Part shown: positions 29,601 through 38,088 of the stretch, piece by piece
Layout of the letters: every line of letters starts with the position of its first letter
How positions within the stretch are numbered: position 1 is the first letter of the stretch
Assembly (NCBI RefSeq): GCF_029051645.1
Contig: NZ_JAACFS010000005.1
Location: 248,001 to 312,000 of the forward strand
Length of the DNA: 64,000 nucleotides
Direction of reading: 5' to 3'
Source of the DNA: Bradyrhizobium sp. CSA112
Lineage (GTDB): Bacteria > Pseudomonadota > Alphaproteobacteria > Rhizobiales > Xanthobacteraceae
Translations under genes and position numbers: made by a program
Notes under the pieces: model-generated
The model's database searches: none
Seen by the model: only the letters and a program-made list of their open reading frames with translations
Told to the model about the DNA's origin: nothing

Positions 29601-31139
29601 TCAATAGGCGTTCTCGCTCTTGGTCATTAGTGCCAGCGGCGTCTTGAGCAGAATGCAAAGATCGAGCAGCACCGACCAGTTTTCGATGTAATAGAGGTCG
29701 AACTCGACGCGCTTCTGTATCTTCTCGTCGGTGTCGACTTCGCCGCGCCAGCCGTTGATCTGCGCCCAGCCGGTGATGCCGGGCTTGACGCGGTGGCGCG
29801 CGAAATAACCATCGACGGCTTCGTCGAACAGCCGGCTCTGCAACTTGCCTTGCACGGCGTGGGGACGGGGGCCGACCAGCGAGAGGTTACTCTTGAACAC
29901 GACGTTGAAGAGTTGCGGCAGTTCGTCGAGGCTGGTCTTGCGGATAAAGCGCCCGACGCGGGTGACGCGGGGATCGTTTTTGGTCACGACCTTGGAAGCA
30001 GTCGGATCGGCTTGATGGTGGTACATCGAACGAAACTTGAAAACGTCGATGCGCTCATTGTTGAAGCCAAACCGCTTCTGGCGGAACAGCACCGGCCCGG
30101 GGCTGTCGAGCTTGACCGCGAGCGCGACCAGACCCATCACCGGCAACGCCAGCACCAGGATCACGAAGCCGACGACGTGGTCGAACAGCCACTTCATCAC
30201 CAGATCCCAGTCGGTGATCGGCGCCTCGAACACGTCGAGGGTGGGCACCTCGCCGACATAGGAATAGGAGCGGGGACGGAAGCGCAGCTTGTTGGTATGG
30301 GCGGAGAGGCGGATATCCACCGGCAGCACCCACAGCTTCTTCAACATCTCGAGAATGCGCATCTCGGCCGAGATCGGCAGCGCAAACAGCACGAGGTCGA
30401 TGCGGGTGCGGCGCGCCAATTCGACGATGTCGTCGACCTTGCCGAGCTTGGGACTGCCGGCGCAGGTATCCATCGCACGGTCGTCGTTGCGGTCATCGAA
30501 CACGCCGAGCACCTTGATGTCGGAATCATCCTGGGTTTTGAGCGCCTGGACGAGCTGCTCGCCGCTCTGGTCCGCGCCCACGATGATGGTGCGGCGATCG
30601 AGCCGGCCCTGATGAGCCCAGCCGCGCACCAGCGAGCGCAGGATCACGCGCCCGGTTACCAGCGCCGCAAGGCCCGTGAAGAAAAACGCCGTGAGCCAGA
30701 GCCGCGATATTTCGCTGCCGAGCTTGACGATGAAGGATGCGCCGATGAACAGCAGGAACACGAACGCCCAGGATGAAGCCATCCGGGTCATCTGGCGAAG
30801 GTGGCCGCGGAATAGCTGCACTTGGTAGATATCGGCGGCCTGGAAGCTGATCACGGCCGTTGCAGCCACGCCAAAGATCGCCGCGAGAAACTCCCAGGAA
30901 AACCCCCTGAGGGAGGCGACATATCCGAAATAGATCGCGACGCCGATCGCGCTCAGCATCGCGAAATCGATGACGCGAACCACGCCCGCGATCACGATCG
31001 GCGAGTAGGCACGGCCGACTTTCTGGTTGCTGACGGCAAGGGCGGCCGGAGTGAGCCTGCGGCGCCGTTCGACCGGTGGACGGTCGGCGCTGGCGGTCGC
31101 CGCGGCATCGAACATCGAGCGTGCGTTAATCGGTTCCAC
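29601..31139 (-). CDS. undecaprenyl-phosphate glucose phosphotransferase
   Basis: The 512-residue priming enzyme transfers glucose-1-phosphate from UDP-glucose onto undecaprenyl phosphate. The N-terminal half has about four membrane helices, then a CoA-binding-like NAD domain (about 165-270). A further membrane helix ([20 protein letters not shown]) leads into the bacterial sugar transferase domain, with [21 protein letters not shown], the catalytic [14 protein letters not shown] and GPRPHAV. The GTG at 31139 is the likely start; ATG 31115 is possible. It is the first committed step for the locus. Confidence 0.88.
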   Translation of the reverse strand: MEPINARSMFDAAATASADRPPVERRRRLTPAALAVSNQKVGRAYSPIVIAGVVRVIDFAMLSAIGVAIYFGYVASLRGFSWEFLAAIFGVAATAVISFQAADIYQVQLFRGHLRQMTRMASSWAFVFLLFIGASFIVKLGSEISRLWLTAFFFTGLAALVTGRVILRSLVRGWAHQGRLDRRTIIVGADQSGEQLVQALKTQDDSDIKVLGVFDDRNDDRAMDTCAGSPKLGKVDDIVELARRTRIDLVLFALPISAEMRILEMLKKLWVLPVDIRLSAHTNKLRFRPRSYSYVGEVPTLDVFEAPITDWDLVMKWLFDHVVGFVILVLALPVMGLVALAVKLDSPGPVLFRQKRFGFNNERIDVFKFRSMYHHQADPTASKVVTKNDPRVTRVGRFIRKTSLDELPQLFNVVFKSNLSLVGPRPHAVQGKLQSRLFDEAVDGYFARHRVKPGITGWAQINGWRGEVDTDEKIQKRVEFDLYYIENWSVLLDLCILLKTPLALMTKSENAY

Positions 31140-31256
31140 TGGTCCACGTCCGTTCTGGAGCACACACGTAAGAAAATGTGCTTGCCGATGCGGAATTCCC
31201 CGCACCCACGGCTTACGGGACAAATCGGAAGAAACGGTTACGTTGGTAAAGAACGG

Positions 31257-32390
31257 TTAACGATTGGCAAACGCCTCGCGGTATCCGGCAAAAACGCCCT
31301 CGACCATCGCCTTCTGCGAAAAATGCTGGAAGATTCGTTCGCGCAGTGATTTGGCCCGCTCCTTCACCGCAGCCGGATCCTTGAGCGCGATTTCGATCGC
31401 ATCGGCCATGGCGGCGGCGTTGCTGGGGGCGAACAAGGCATCGCCATGCGGGCCGAAAATCTCGGGGATGCCGCCCACGTTGGCGGCTATCATCGGAAGG
31501 CCGGCGGCCGCCGCCTCGATCACGACATATGGCATTGAATCCCCGCGGGAAGGAACCACCAGCAGCGAGCCCTTGGAGAAGCCCAGACGCGCTTTGACGT
31601 GGCCGATGAACCGCACGGCGTCGCCGAGGCGGAGCTCCCGTACCTTGGCCTTCAAGCTTTCGCTCTCCTCGCCATCGCCGGCGAGCGTGAGCGTCACCTT
31701 ACGACCGTCGGCGCGCAGCCGTGCCACAGCGTCGATCAGGAGGTCGGCGCCCTTGATGTGCCGGAACTCGCCGACATAGATCAGGTCGGTAGCGTCTTCG
31801 GCTTTCACGACCGGATCGAATTCACTGGCGGTGACGCCGTTGAACACGCATTGCACCAATCCCTTCGGCGTGCCGATGGTGCGCTGATAGGTGTCGCGCG
31901 CAAACGCGCTTTCGAACAGAAACAGGTCGGTATCGTTCATCAGCGCGCGTTCGACACGGGCATAGATGTTGCCCTTCATCGTCGTCAGCGGATAGTGGAG
32001 CGAGCCGCCATGCGGCGTGTAGACCCGGATCCTGTCGCGGGAAGCGGTCCTCAAACGCATGAAGGTGCCGGCCTTGGCGCCGTGGCCGTGCAGCACGTCC
32101 GGCTTCAGTTGGCGGATCATGCGCTGGAATCGGGCCCACACCAGAACATCGCTCGGCAGCGGCTCACGGCGGATGGCCGTGCGGTGAACGCCGAGCTTGA
32201 GCCGGGGGGCAATTTCCGCCAGCGCCTGCTCGGCGCGTTCACCACCGGTGAGGCTGTCCGCGATGATGCCAACGTGATGGCCGCGCTCGGCCTGGCCGTT
32301 GGCGAGATCGAGGATATGGCGGAAAATGCCGCCGACCGGCGCACGCGTCGCGTGCAGGATACGAAGCGGCTGACCGTCAACGAGAGGCAT
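31257..32390 (-). CDS. glycosyltransferase family 4 protein
   Basis: The 377-residue GT-B protein has an N-terminal acceptor domain (ILHATRAPVGGIFRHILDLANG, DVLHGHGAKAG) and a C-terminal nucleotide-sugar domain with LIYVGEFRHIKGADLLIDAVARL and VPSRGDSMPYVVIEAAAAGLPMIAANVGGIPEI, which contains the EX7E motif of retaining enzymes. Its ATG lies two bases after the stop of the Wza remnant, so the two were translationally coupled. The donor sugar is not known. Confidence 0.88.
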   Translation of the reverse strand: MPLVDGQPLRILHATRAPVGGIFRHILDLANGQAERGHHVGIIADSLTGGERAEQALAEIAPRLKLGVHRTAIRREPLPSDVLVWARFQRMIRQLKPDVLHGHGAKAGTFMRLRTASRDRIRVYTPHGGSLHYPLTTMKGNIYARVERALMNDTDLFLFESAFARDTYQRTIGTPKGLVQCVFNGVTASEFDPVVKAEDATDLIYVGEFRHIKGADLLIDAVARLRADGRKVTLTLAGDGEESESLKAKVRELRLGDAVRFIGHVKARLGFSKGSLLVVPSRGDSMPYVVIEAAAAGLPMIAANVGGIPEIFGPHGDALFAPSNAAAMADAIEIALKDPAAVKERAKSLRERIFQHFSQKAMVEGVFAGYREAFANR

Positions 32391-32392
32391 GA

Positions 32393-32690
32393 TCAGAACC
32401 AGCGCTTGCCGACGAGGACGGTGTCGCCGGGGCTGAGTGGGGTGCCTGATGGCACGACGAAACGCGCCGGTCCCGACGCATCGGTATGGGTCAGCGTGAC
32501 GCGGTCGCGCCGCGCGCGTGGCGAAAAGCCGGCTGCAATGGCTACGGCACTCTCAGCAGTCATGTTGGGTACATACCATAGAATCGGGGCTGCCTTCGGA
32601 CGCGATGGCGACCGGCGCGGTCCGGCCCATGCAGCCCGCAAGCGCCAGTGCAGCAGCCAGACATGGAACTGGGGCGAGCGCGCCTCGCAT
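32393..32690 (-). pseudogene. internally deleted, frameshifted Wza-type polysaccharide export lipoprotein
   Basis: From the ATG at 32690 the frame encodes a lipoprotein signal (MRGALAPVPCLAAALALAGC) and then reaches a stop about 45 codons in, near 32553. A second frame carries the typical end of polysaccharide export proteins: YVPNMTAESAVAIAAGF, SPGDTVLVGKRWF and stop at 32393. Intact relatives of about 190 residues hold a Poly_export domain between these parts. Here the ends sit next to each other out of frame, so the middle (roughly 80-100 codons) is missing. Alternatively a sequencing error explains the frameshift, but not the missing domain. Its end is coupled to the glycosyltransferase gene. 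Confidence 0.65.
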
Positions 32691-32764
32691 AACGGGAATC
32701 CTCGAAAAGTATCCGCCGATTAAGGGCTTTGATGGTTAACAAAAAATGACCGGGCGCGTGCGGC

Positions 32765-32831
32765 GCCCTGTTTGAGGGTGCAAACAGGGCAAGTTAACCC
32801 AGCGGCAACCATAATGAGGCAACCATAATGA
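32765..32831. promoter_or_regulatory. 10-base inverted repeat and 14-base tandem repeat upstream of the Wzc/GumC-like gene
   Basis: GCCCTGTTTG (32765-32774) and CAAACAGGGC (32781-32790) form a perfect inverted repeat with a six-base centre. At 32804-32831 the 14-mer GGCAACCATAATGA is repeated exactly in tandem. Both lie between the divergent Wza remnant and the GumC-like gene, 55-120 bases before the latter. They look like regulator-binding sites; the factor is unknown. Confidence 0.5.
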
Positions 32832-32886
32832 CGTGTACTCGGGCAGGGTTCGAGCGGACCAGCAGTTGCGTCCGCGGGGGTGTGCG

Positions 32887-35157
32887 ATGCGTTTGGCGTT
32901 CTGGCGTGCAGGCAACGACAAGCCGGCGATGCGACGGGCGATGGCAAGGCCCGCGCCTTCGGCGCAGAAGCCCGTCGCCGCATCCGAATCCGGCGATCTC
33001 GATCTGCATGTGCTCGGTCATGCGCTGATGCGCAAGCGGAGCTGGATCATCGTCCCGACGGTGCTGGCGCTGGTAGCGTCGTTGGCCGCGGTCAACATGA
33101 TCACGCCCCGATACAAGTCGGAAGCGCGTATCCTGGTCGATGGGCGCGAGAACATTTTCCTGCGGCCGACCGGCGAGCGCAACGAGGAGCGCACCGCGCT
33201 CGACGCCGAGGCCGTCACCAGCCAGGTGCAACTGCTGCAATCGCGCGATCTGGCCCGCGAGATCGTCAAAAAGAACAAGCTTGCCGAGTTGCCTGAATTC
33301 GATCCGGTGCTGCGAGGCTTCTCGCCGATCAAGTCGCTGCTGGCCCTGATCGGCATCGGGCGCGATCCGTTTTCGCTGACGCCGGAAGAGCGCGTCTTGG
33401 AGGCCTATTACGAGCGCTTCACGGCCTACGCGGTCGACAAATCCCGCGTCATGGTCGTCGAATTCCAGTCGCGCGACCCAGAACTCGCCGCACGCGTCGC
33501 CAACTCGATCGCGGAAGGCTATCTGGTGCTGCAGCAGGACGCGCGGCAGGATCAGGCGAAGGCCGCGGGCCAATGGCTTTCCGGCAAGATCGACGATCTG
33601 CGCAAGAAGGTTTCGGAAGCCGAATCACGGGTCGAGGATTTCCGGTCCAAGTCGAGCCTGTTCGTCGGCACCAACAACACCACGCTGTCCAATCAGCAGA
33701 TGGGCGAGTTGAACACGCAGTTGAACAACGCTCGCGCCTTGAAGTCGGATGCGGAATCCAAGGCCCGGCTGATCAAGGAGATGCTCCAGGGCGGCAGGCC
33801 GATCGAGGCTTCCGAAGTGCTCAATTCCGAATCGATCCGGCGCATGTCCGAGCAGCGGGTGACGCTGCGCGCGCAGTTGGCCGAGCAGTCGTCGACCCTG
33901 CTCGACGGCCATCCTCGCATCAAGGAACTCAAGGCGCAGCTCGGCGATCTCGATCGCCAATTGCGCGAGGAGGCGAGCAAGATCTCGCGCTCGCTTGAGA
34001 ATGACGCGCGCCTTGCTGCCAGCCGGGTTGACGGTCTGAAAGACAGCCTTGAACAGTTGAAGAAGCAGGCGACATCGAGCAACGGCCAGGACGTGCAGCT
34101 CCGCGCGCTCGAGCGCGAGGCCAAGGCGCAGCGCGAACTGCTCGAATCCTATCTCGCCAAATACCGCGAGGCGACGGCCCGCGAGAACATCGAGGCGGCG
34201 CCGGCTGACGGCCGCATCATCTCCCGTGCCACCGTTTCCAACACCCCGGCCTATCCGAAGAAGCTGCCGATCGTGCTGATCGCGACGCTGGCGACCTTGC
34301 TGCTCACTTCGGGCGCCATCGCGACCGGCGAACTCTTGCGCATGACCGCGCCGCGGGCCCGCGATGCGATTTCGCCGGAAGTTGCGCTTGAAGCTGCGCC
34401 CGCTATTGCCTCTGCGGTGCCGCTGGAGCCTATGCGCGCGTCGTCGATCGTGCCCCAGCTTCCCGCGCCGCCAACTGTCGAGGCAGACGACATTCCTATG
34501 CCGGTGTCGAGCGAGCCCTGGATAGATGCTCCCCGCATGGATCACCTGGCGGAAGCCGGTGAGATCGAGCAAGTCGCGGACGTCCTGGTGAACGCTGGAG
34601 CTGCGGCGCGCAAGGTGACTGTGCTGGGGACGGCATCGAGCGAGAGCATCACACTGACCGCGCTGACGCTGGCGCGGCTGATCGCGCAGCAGGCGAAAGT
34701 CGTGGTTGTCGATCTCGCGGGCTCTTCGTCTGAGATCACGGCGGTATCGGTCGATCCGGCTGCGCCCGGGCTCGCAGAACTGATGCAGGGCGAGGCGTCA
34801 TTTGCGCAAATCATCACCAGGGATCGGCAGTCGCGCGTTCATCTCGTCAGCGCCGGACACCCTGGCTTCGACCGCGAGCAACTCCAATCGCCGCGGCTGA
34901 CGCTTGCAGTCGACGCGTTGCTGCGGGTCTACGACCATGTATTGCTGGATGCCGGCACGGCCTCCGATCTGCCGGCCGAATTGCTGACGTCGCACGCGCG
35001 GGCGGTCGTGGTGCCGGATGCATCGATGGCCTCAGATGCGCGCACGCTGATGTGCGACCAGCTCAAGGCGGTGGGTTTCTCCGAGGTGACGATGCTGAGC
35101 AAGCCGTGCCAGGCTTCGGATGCAGTCGAACCCGGCCCGCGCGTCGTGGCGGCTTGA
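32887..35157 (+). CDS. Wzc/GumC-like polysaccharide co-polymerase with degenerate kinase domain
   Basis: The 756-residue inner-membrane protein has an N-terminal Wzz domain flanked by helices (near residues 51-69 and 460-480), a long periplasmic coiled-coil part (about 200-430, KIDDLRKKVSEAESRVEDF and the GNVR-like region) and a C-terminal BY-kinase-like domain from about residue 575. That domain has GTASSESIT where a Walker A motif GxxxxGK[ST] should be, VVVVDLAGSS for Walker A' and HVLLDAG for Walker B. No C-terminal tyrosine cluster is present. It should organise chain length of the exopolysaccharide but probably does not act as a tyrosine kinase. The ATG at 32887 is chosen. Confidence 0.82.
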   Translation: MRLAFWRAGNDKPAMRRAMARPAPSAQKPVAASESGDLDLHVLGHALMRKRSWIIVPTVLALVASLAAVNMITPRYKSEARILVDGRENIFLRPTGERNEERTALDAEAVTSQVQLLQSRDLAREIVKKNKLAELPEFDPVLRGFSPIKSLLALIGIGRDPFSLTPEERVLEAYYERFTAYAVDKSRVMVVEFQSRDPELAARVANSIAEGYLVLQQDARQDQAKAAGQWLSGKIDDLRKKVSEAESRVEDFRSKSSLFVGTNNTTLSNQQMGELNTQLNNARALKSDAESKARLIKEMLQGGRPIEASEVLNSESIRRMSEQRVTLRAQLAEQSSTLLDGHPRIKELKAQLGDLDRQLREEASKISRSLENDARLAASRVDGLKDSLEQLKKQATSSNGQDVQLRALEREAKAQRELLESYLAKYREATARENIEAAPADGRIISRATVSNTPAYPKKLPIVLIATLATLLLTSGAIATGELLRMTAPRARDAISPEVALEAAPAIASAVPLEPMRASSIVPQLPAPPTVEADDIPMPVSSEPWIDAPRMDHLAEAGEIEQVADVLVNAGAAARKVTVLGTASSESITLTALTLARLIAQQAKVVVVDLAGSSSEITAVSVDPAAPGLAELMQGEASFAQIITRDRQSRVHLVSAGHPGFDREQLQSPRLTLAVDALLRVYDHVLLDAGTASDLPAELLTSHARAVVVPDASMASDARTLMCDQLKAVGFSEVTMLSKPCQASDAVEPGPRVVAA

Positions 35158-35172
35158 CGAGAGATGTATCGA

Positions 35173-35292
35173 CGTCATTGCGAGGAGCGCAGCGACGAAG
35201 CAATCCATATTTCAGCAAGCGGTGAAATGGATTGCTTCGCGGAGCCTGTCATCGGGCGGCGCTTCGCGCCGACCCGTTGGCTCGCAATGACG
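35173..35292. repeat. palindromic repeat, CGTCATTGCGAG family with GTCATCGGGCGG insert
   Basis: It begins CGTCATTGCGAGGAGCG and ends GGCTCGCAATGACG. The inserted segment CCTGTCATCGGGCGGCGC also occurs inverted in the copy at 57224-57341, showing that this variant is a composite element. It sits between the convergent Wzc-like and acyltransferase genes. Confidence 0.8.
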
Positions 35293-35308
35293 GGGTGAGA
35301 GAGTTTTC

Positions 35309-36499
35309 CTAACTGAACGCGTTGCGCAGCTTTTGCGCCATTTCGAGCAGCGCCGGATTATGCTTCACCAGCCGCTTGGTGCGGTTGAGGCTCGACATGA
35401 CGCTGGCGGCAAGCTTGCCGCGCTGGCTGAGCGGGATGAAACTGTCGAAGATCGGCTCGTCGCTCTTGCAGAACAACCGCTTGTAATCGTCCGATCCGAT
35501 TCCGAGGTCGAGGGCGCGATAATCCTGTCCGGCATAATGATCGATGATGTCGCGCATCAGGATCAGGCCGGGGCTGTATTTCGAATTCGCCGACATCGTG
35601 TAGGTATTGAACATCATCGAGAACCGATGGCCGTCGGCGACGCCGGCGAAGATAGCGATCACTTCCTCGTCGCATTCCAGCGCGTGGATGTCGATGGCGT
35701 GCCTGCCGCCGGCGAGCGGCGCGGTGCAGGCGCTGCGGACGAATTCCTCGATGCCGGGATCGGCGAACACGTTCGGCAGCTTCTGTTCGGCCATCCGCAG
35801 CGGCTTGACGCGGAAGAACCAGTCAAGCAGTCGGGTGATGTCGGCCTCTGACGACGCAATGTAACTGCGGTAGCCGGGCAAGGACTGCAGCTTGCGTTCC
35901 TTGCCCTTGAGGCGACGCCGGAACGAGTTGCTGACCAGCGCCGCGGGCGCGGCGCCAGGCTCCATCACCAATAGCGGGCAATCATTGGCGGACGGCTGAT
36001 GCGGCAGCAAGGCAAGTGGATTGGGCAGATCGCGCCAGCGAAGCGGTTGCTGGTGCAGCGCGAGGACGTCGGCTTCGGACCGTTGCGATATCGCCGATAT
36101 CAGGCCATCGAGATCGGCTTGCGTTGCGCTTGCGGCGAAATCGCGGTCGAACAGCGCCATGTTGAAAGTGGAATGCTTGCCGCCCATGAAACTGGCGCAA
36201 CGCGCGCCATAGGCGTGCCTGAGCGCGAGCGGGAGCAGCACCAGCGGGCGGCGCTCCGCGTCGTAGGCGATTACGATAAAGGGAGCGAGACTGTCGCGCT
36301 CGCCGACCTGCCGCTGCCAGGGACTGAGGAAGTCGAACCGCTGATACGGTGTGAAGAAGGTTTGCGCGCCTTCCAGGTTGCGCCAAATACCTTCCGCCGC
36401 GGCCAGATCGTGAACGATGTCGATGCCGGCGATGCGGCTCGCCTTTGACCACGTTCCTGCATCCGCCGTCCGGTCTTCAATCGCGGCAGCCATGGTCAT
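35309..36499 (-). CDS. GNAT-type (FemAB/CelD-like) acyltransferase
   Basis: A 396-residue protein with the double-GNAT FemAB/CelD layout: an N-terminal half with the FFTPYQRFDFLSPWQRQ motif and a C-terminal acetyltransferase-like domain (about 180-370) with AIFAGVADGHRFSMMFNTYT, SPGLILMRDIIDHY and YRALDLGIGSDDYKRLFC. Such enzymes near polysaccharide genes are thought to add acyl groups to sugars or the carrier. It diverges from the deacetylase-like gene across a 113-base spacer with a perfect inverted repeat. Confidence 0.82.
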   Translation of the reverse strand: MTMAAAIEDRTADAGTWSKASRIAGIDIVHDLAAAEGIWRNLEGAQTFFTPYQRFDFLSPWQRQVGERDSLAPFIVIAYDAERRPLVLLPLALRHAYGARCASFMGGKHSTFNMALFDRDFAASATQADLDGLISAISQRSEADVLALHQQPLRWRDLPNPLALLPHQPSANDCPLLVMEPGAAPAALVSNSFRRRLKGKERKLQSLPGYRSYIASSEADITRLLDWFFRVKPLRMAEQKLPNVFADPGIEEFVRSACTAPLAGGRHAIDIHALECDEEVIAIFAGVADGHRFSMMFNTYTMSANSKYSPGLILMRDIIDHYAGQDYRALDLGIGSDDYKRLFCKSDEPIFDSFIPLSQRGKLAASVMSSLNRTKRLVKHNPALLEMAQKLRNAFS

Positions 36500-36528
36500 C
36501 GCAGAGCCCGTGCTATATGAAATTGTTT

Positions 36529-36547
36529 ACAAATTTCGGCTTTGGCC
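36529..36547. promoter_or_regulatory. perfect inverted repeat in divergent promoter region
   Basis: GAAATT-GTTTACA-AATTTC, a 6-base arm palindrome with a seven-base centre, lies 30 bases from the acyltransferase start and 66 bases from the deacetylase-like start. It is an AT-rich operator-like site in otherwise GC-rich sequence. No protein is assigned. Confidence 0.4.
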
Positions 36548-36612
36548 GACCTTCGCAGGGAAATGTCAACAAAGGGTAATACAATCGGTGCGCGGCGGGG
36601 CAGCGCGACCGT

Positions 36613-37683
36613 ATGGTGGGGACGGGAACGTTGGCGTCGGATATCGGAATTTGGCGGCGGGCCGGAATGGAGCTCGCCTATTTCAGCGGCTACTTCAGGC
36701 TGAAGCAGCACGAGACCGGCGGCGCAGGCGTCATTTTGCGCTTCGAGCGCGTGCGTCCGCGGGATTCCCGGCGGTTTCAGCCGAACCGGTGGCGCGAAAT
36801 CACGCCGCAATTTCTCGATCGGACCATCCGCGCGCTGAAGCGCTGGGACTTCGATCTGATTACGATGGACGAAGTGTGCCGGCGGGCGGTAACGCTGCCG
36901 AAGGCCAATCGATTTGCCTGCCTGACCTTCGACGGCGGTTGCAAGGATGTCATCACGCAGGCTTATCCCGTACTGTCGAAGCACGGCGTGCCCTTCACCG
37001 TCTACCTGCCTACCGCGTTTTCCGACGGGCTCGGCGAAGCCTGGTGGCTCGCGCTGGAAGACATGATCGCCAGCGAGGATCGCATCAGCCTGGTGATCGA
37101 CCGCCAGGAGCGGCGTTTCGCTACCGGCAGCACGCCGGAGAAGTATGACACTTTCGAATTTCTGGCGAGTTGGATGCGGACACTGCCGCCGCCGGATCTT
37201 TCGTTCGCGATCCACGACCTCTGCACGCGCTATTCCGTCGATCTCGCGGCGCTGTCGCGAGCAGCGTCGATGGATTGGGGCGATCTGGCGAAGCTCGCCG
37301 CCGATCCGCTGGTGACGATCGGCAGCGCCACGGTGAACAATCCCGCGCTGTCCAACCTGAAAGCAGCCGACGCGCAACGCGAGATGACGATGGGCAAGGC
37401 GGTTGCGGAGACCGCCTTGCGCCAGCCCGTCAGGCATTTCGCCTATCCGTTCGGCGACCGGCAATCCTGGCGCCGGGAACATGTCGTGATGGCGCAGGAA
37501 GCAGGTTTTGCCAGCGCGGTATCCACGATCCCGGGTGTCGTCGAGGCCAAGGGATATACAAATCTGCATGCACTGCCGCGGATCGCCTGGGACGGACGGC
37601 AGCGTTCGCTGCGCATGATGCGCGTGATGCTGTCCGGAATCATGTTTCCGCCGGTCAGGCCGACCAGGGACAATTGGGTCTAG
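36613..37683 (+). CDS. polysaccharide deacetylase-like protein, predicted inactive
   Basis: A 356-residue NodB-fold protein. The barrel core is clear (FACLTFDGGCKDVITQAYPVL, RHFAYPFGDRQSW), but the three metal ligands of active family members are absent. The TFDDG motif reads TFDGG (Gly 108 for the metal-binding Asp), and the HTxxHP-like motif reads SATVNNP (Ala 239 and Asn 243 in place of both His). The retained Asp 107 and the arginine and proline of motif 3 suggest a folded protein without deacetylase chemistry, perhaps a sugar-binding or scaffolding factor. The gene is divergent from the acyltransferase, and its stop overlaps a repeat. Confidence 0.75.
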   Translation: MVGTGTLASDIGIWRRAGMELAYFSGYFRLKQHETGGAGVILRFERVRPRDSRRFQPNRWREITPQFLDRTIRALKRWDFDLITMDEVCRRAVTLPKANRFACLTFDGGCKDVITQAYPVLSKHGVPFTVYLPTAFSDGLGEAWWLALEDMIASEDRISLVIDRQERRFATGSTPEKYDTFEFLASWMRTLPPPDLSFAIHDLCTRYSVDLAALSRAASMDWGDLAKLAADPLVTIGSATVNNPALSNLKAADAQREMTMGKAVAETALRQPVRHFAYPFGDRQSWRREHVVMAQEAGFASAVSTIPGVVEAKGYTNLHALPRIAWDGRQRSLRMMRVMLSGIMFPPVRPTRDNWV

Positions 37684-37758
37684 AGCATGATCCGGAAAAG
37701 TGGGAACCGGTTTTCCCTCGCGACAAACGCGGAACGCGTTTGCGCGGAGATCATGCTC
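37683..37758. repeat. palindromic repeat GAGCATGATCCGGAAAAGTG
   Basis: It begins with this motif and ends GAGATCATGCTC, with inner arms ACCGGTTTTCC and a second small hairpin (CAAACGCGGAACGCGTTTG). This is a well-known alphaproteobacterial intergenic repeat. Its first base is the last base of the preceding gene's TAG stop. Confidence 0.75.
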
Positions 37759-37778
37759 AAATCAACGAGCGACCGCAT

Positions 37779-37991
37779 TCAGGTGGCGCGATCGGGCCGC
37801 GACATCCAGCTCACGATCGGCATTGCCGGCAGCACCCATCCGAGCCCCGCCACGACATAGAAGATCGCCTGCAGCAGGCCTGAACCGGCCAGCCATGGCG
37901 TCTGGGCAATGGTCATTCCGAGTAGCGACCACACCACGACCAGCACCAGCAAGGCGATGGTTCCGAAGAATTTGCGGGTGCGTATCGTCAT
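37779..37991 (-). CDS. DUF2842 small membrane protein
   Basis: The 70-residue protein has two hydrophobic helices (about 8-28 and 38-58). The [19 protein letters not shown] opening and [22 protein letters not shown] ending match the DUF2842 family of alphaproteobacteria, whose function is unknown. In relatives it is next to the heme A synthase gene, as here, where it is divergent from it by 97 bases. Confidence 0.85.
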   Translation of the reverse strand: MTIRTRKFFGTIALLVLVVVWSLLGMTIAQTPWLAGSGLLQAIFYVVAGLGWVLPAMPIVSWMSRPDRAT

Positions 37992-38088
37992 GGCGGATAT
38001 GTCAGCCTCGTGGCGGGTTGCGCGCGGGAAGGGGCGGACTATAAGGGGCGCGCCAATTCAATCAAGCGCGCCTTCCAGGCGGGCCGAG

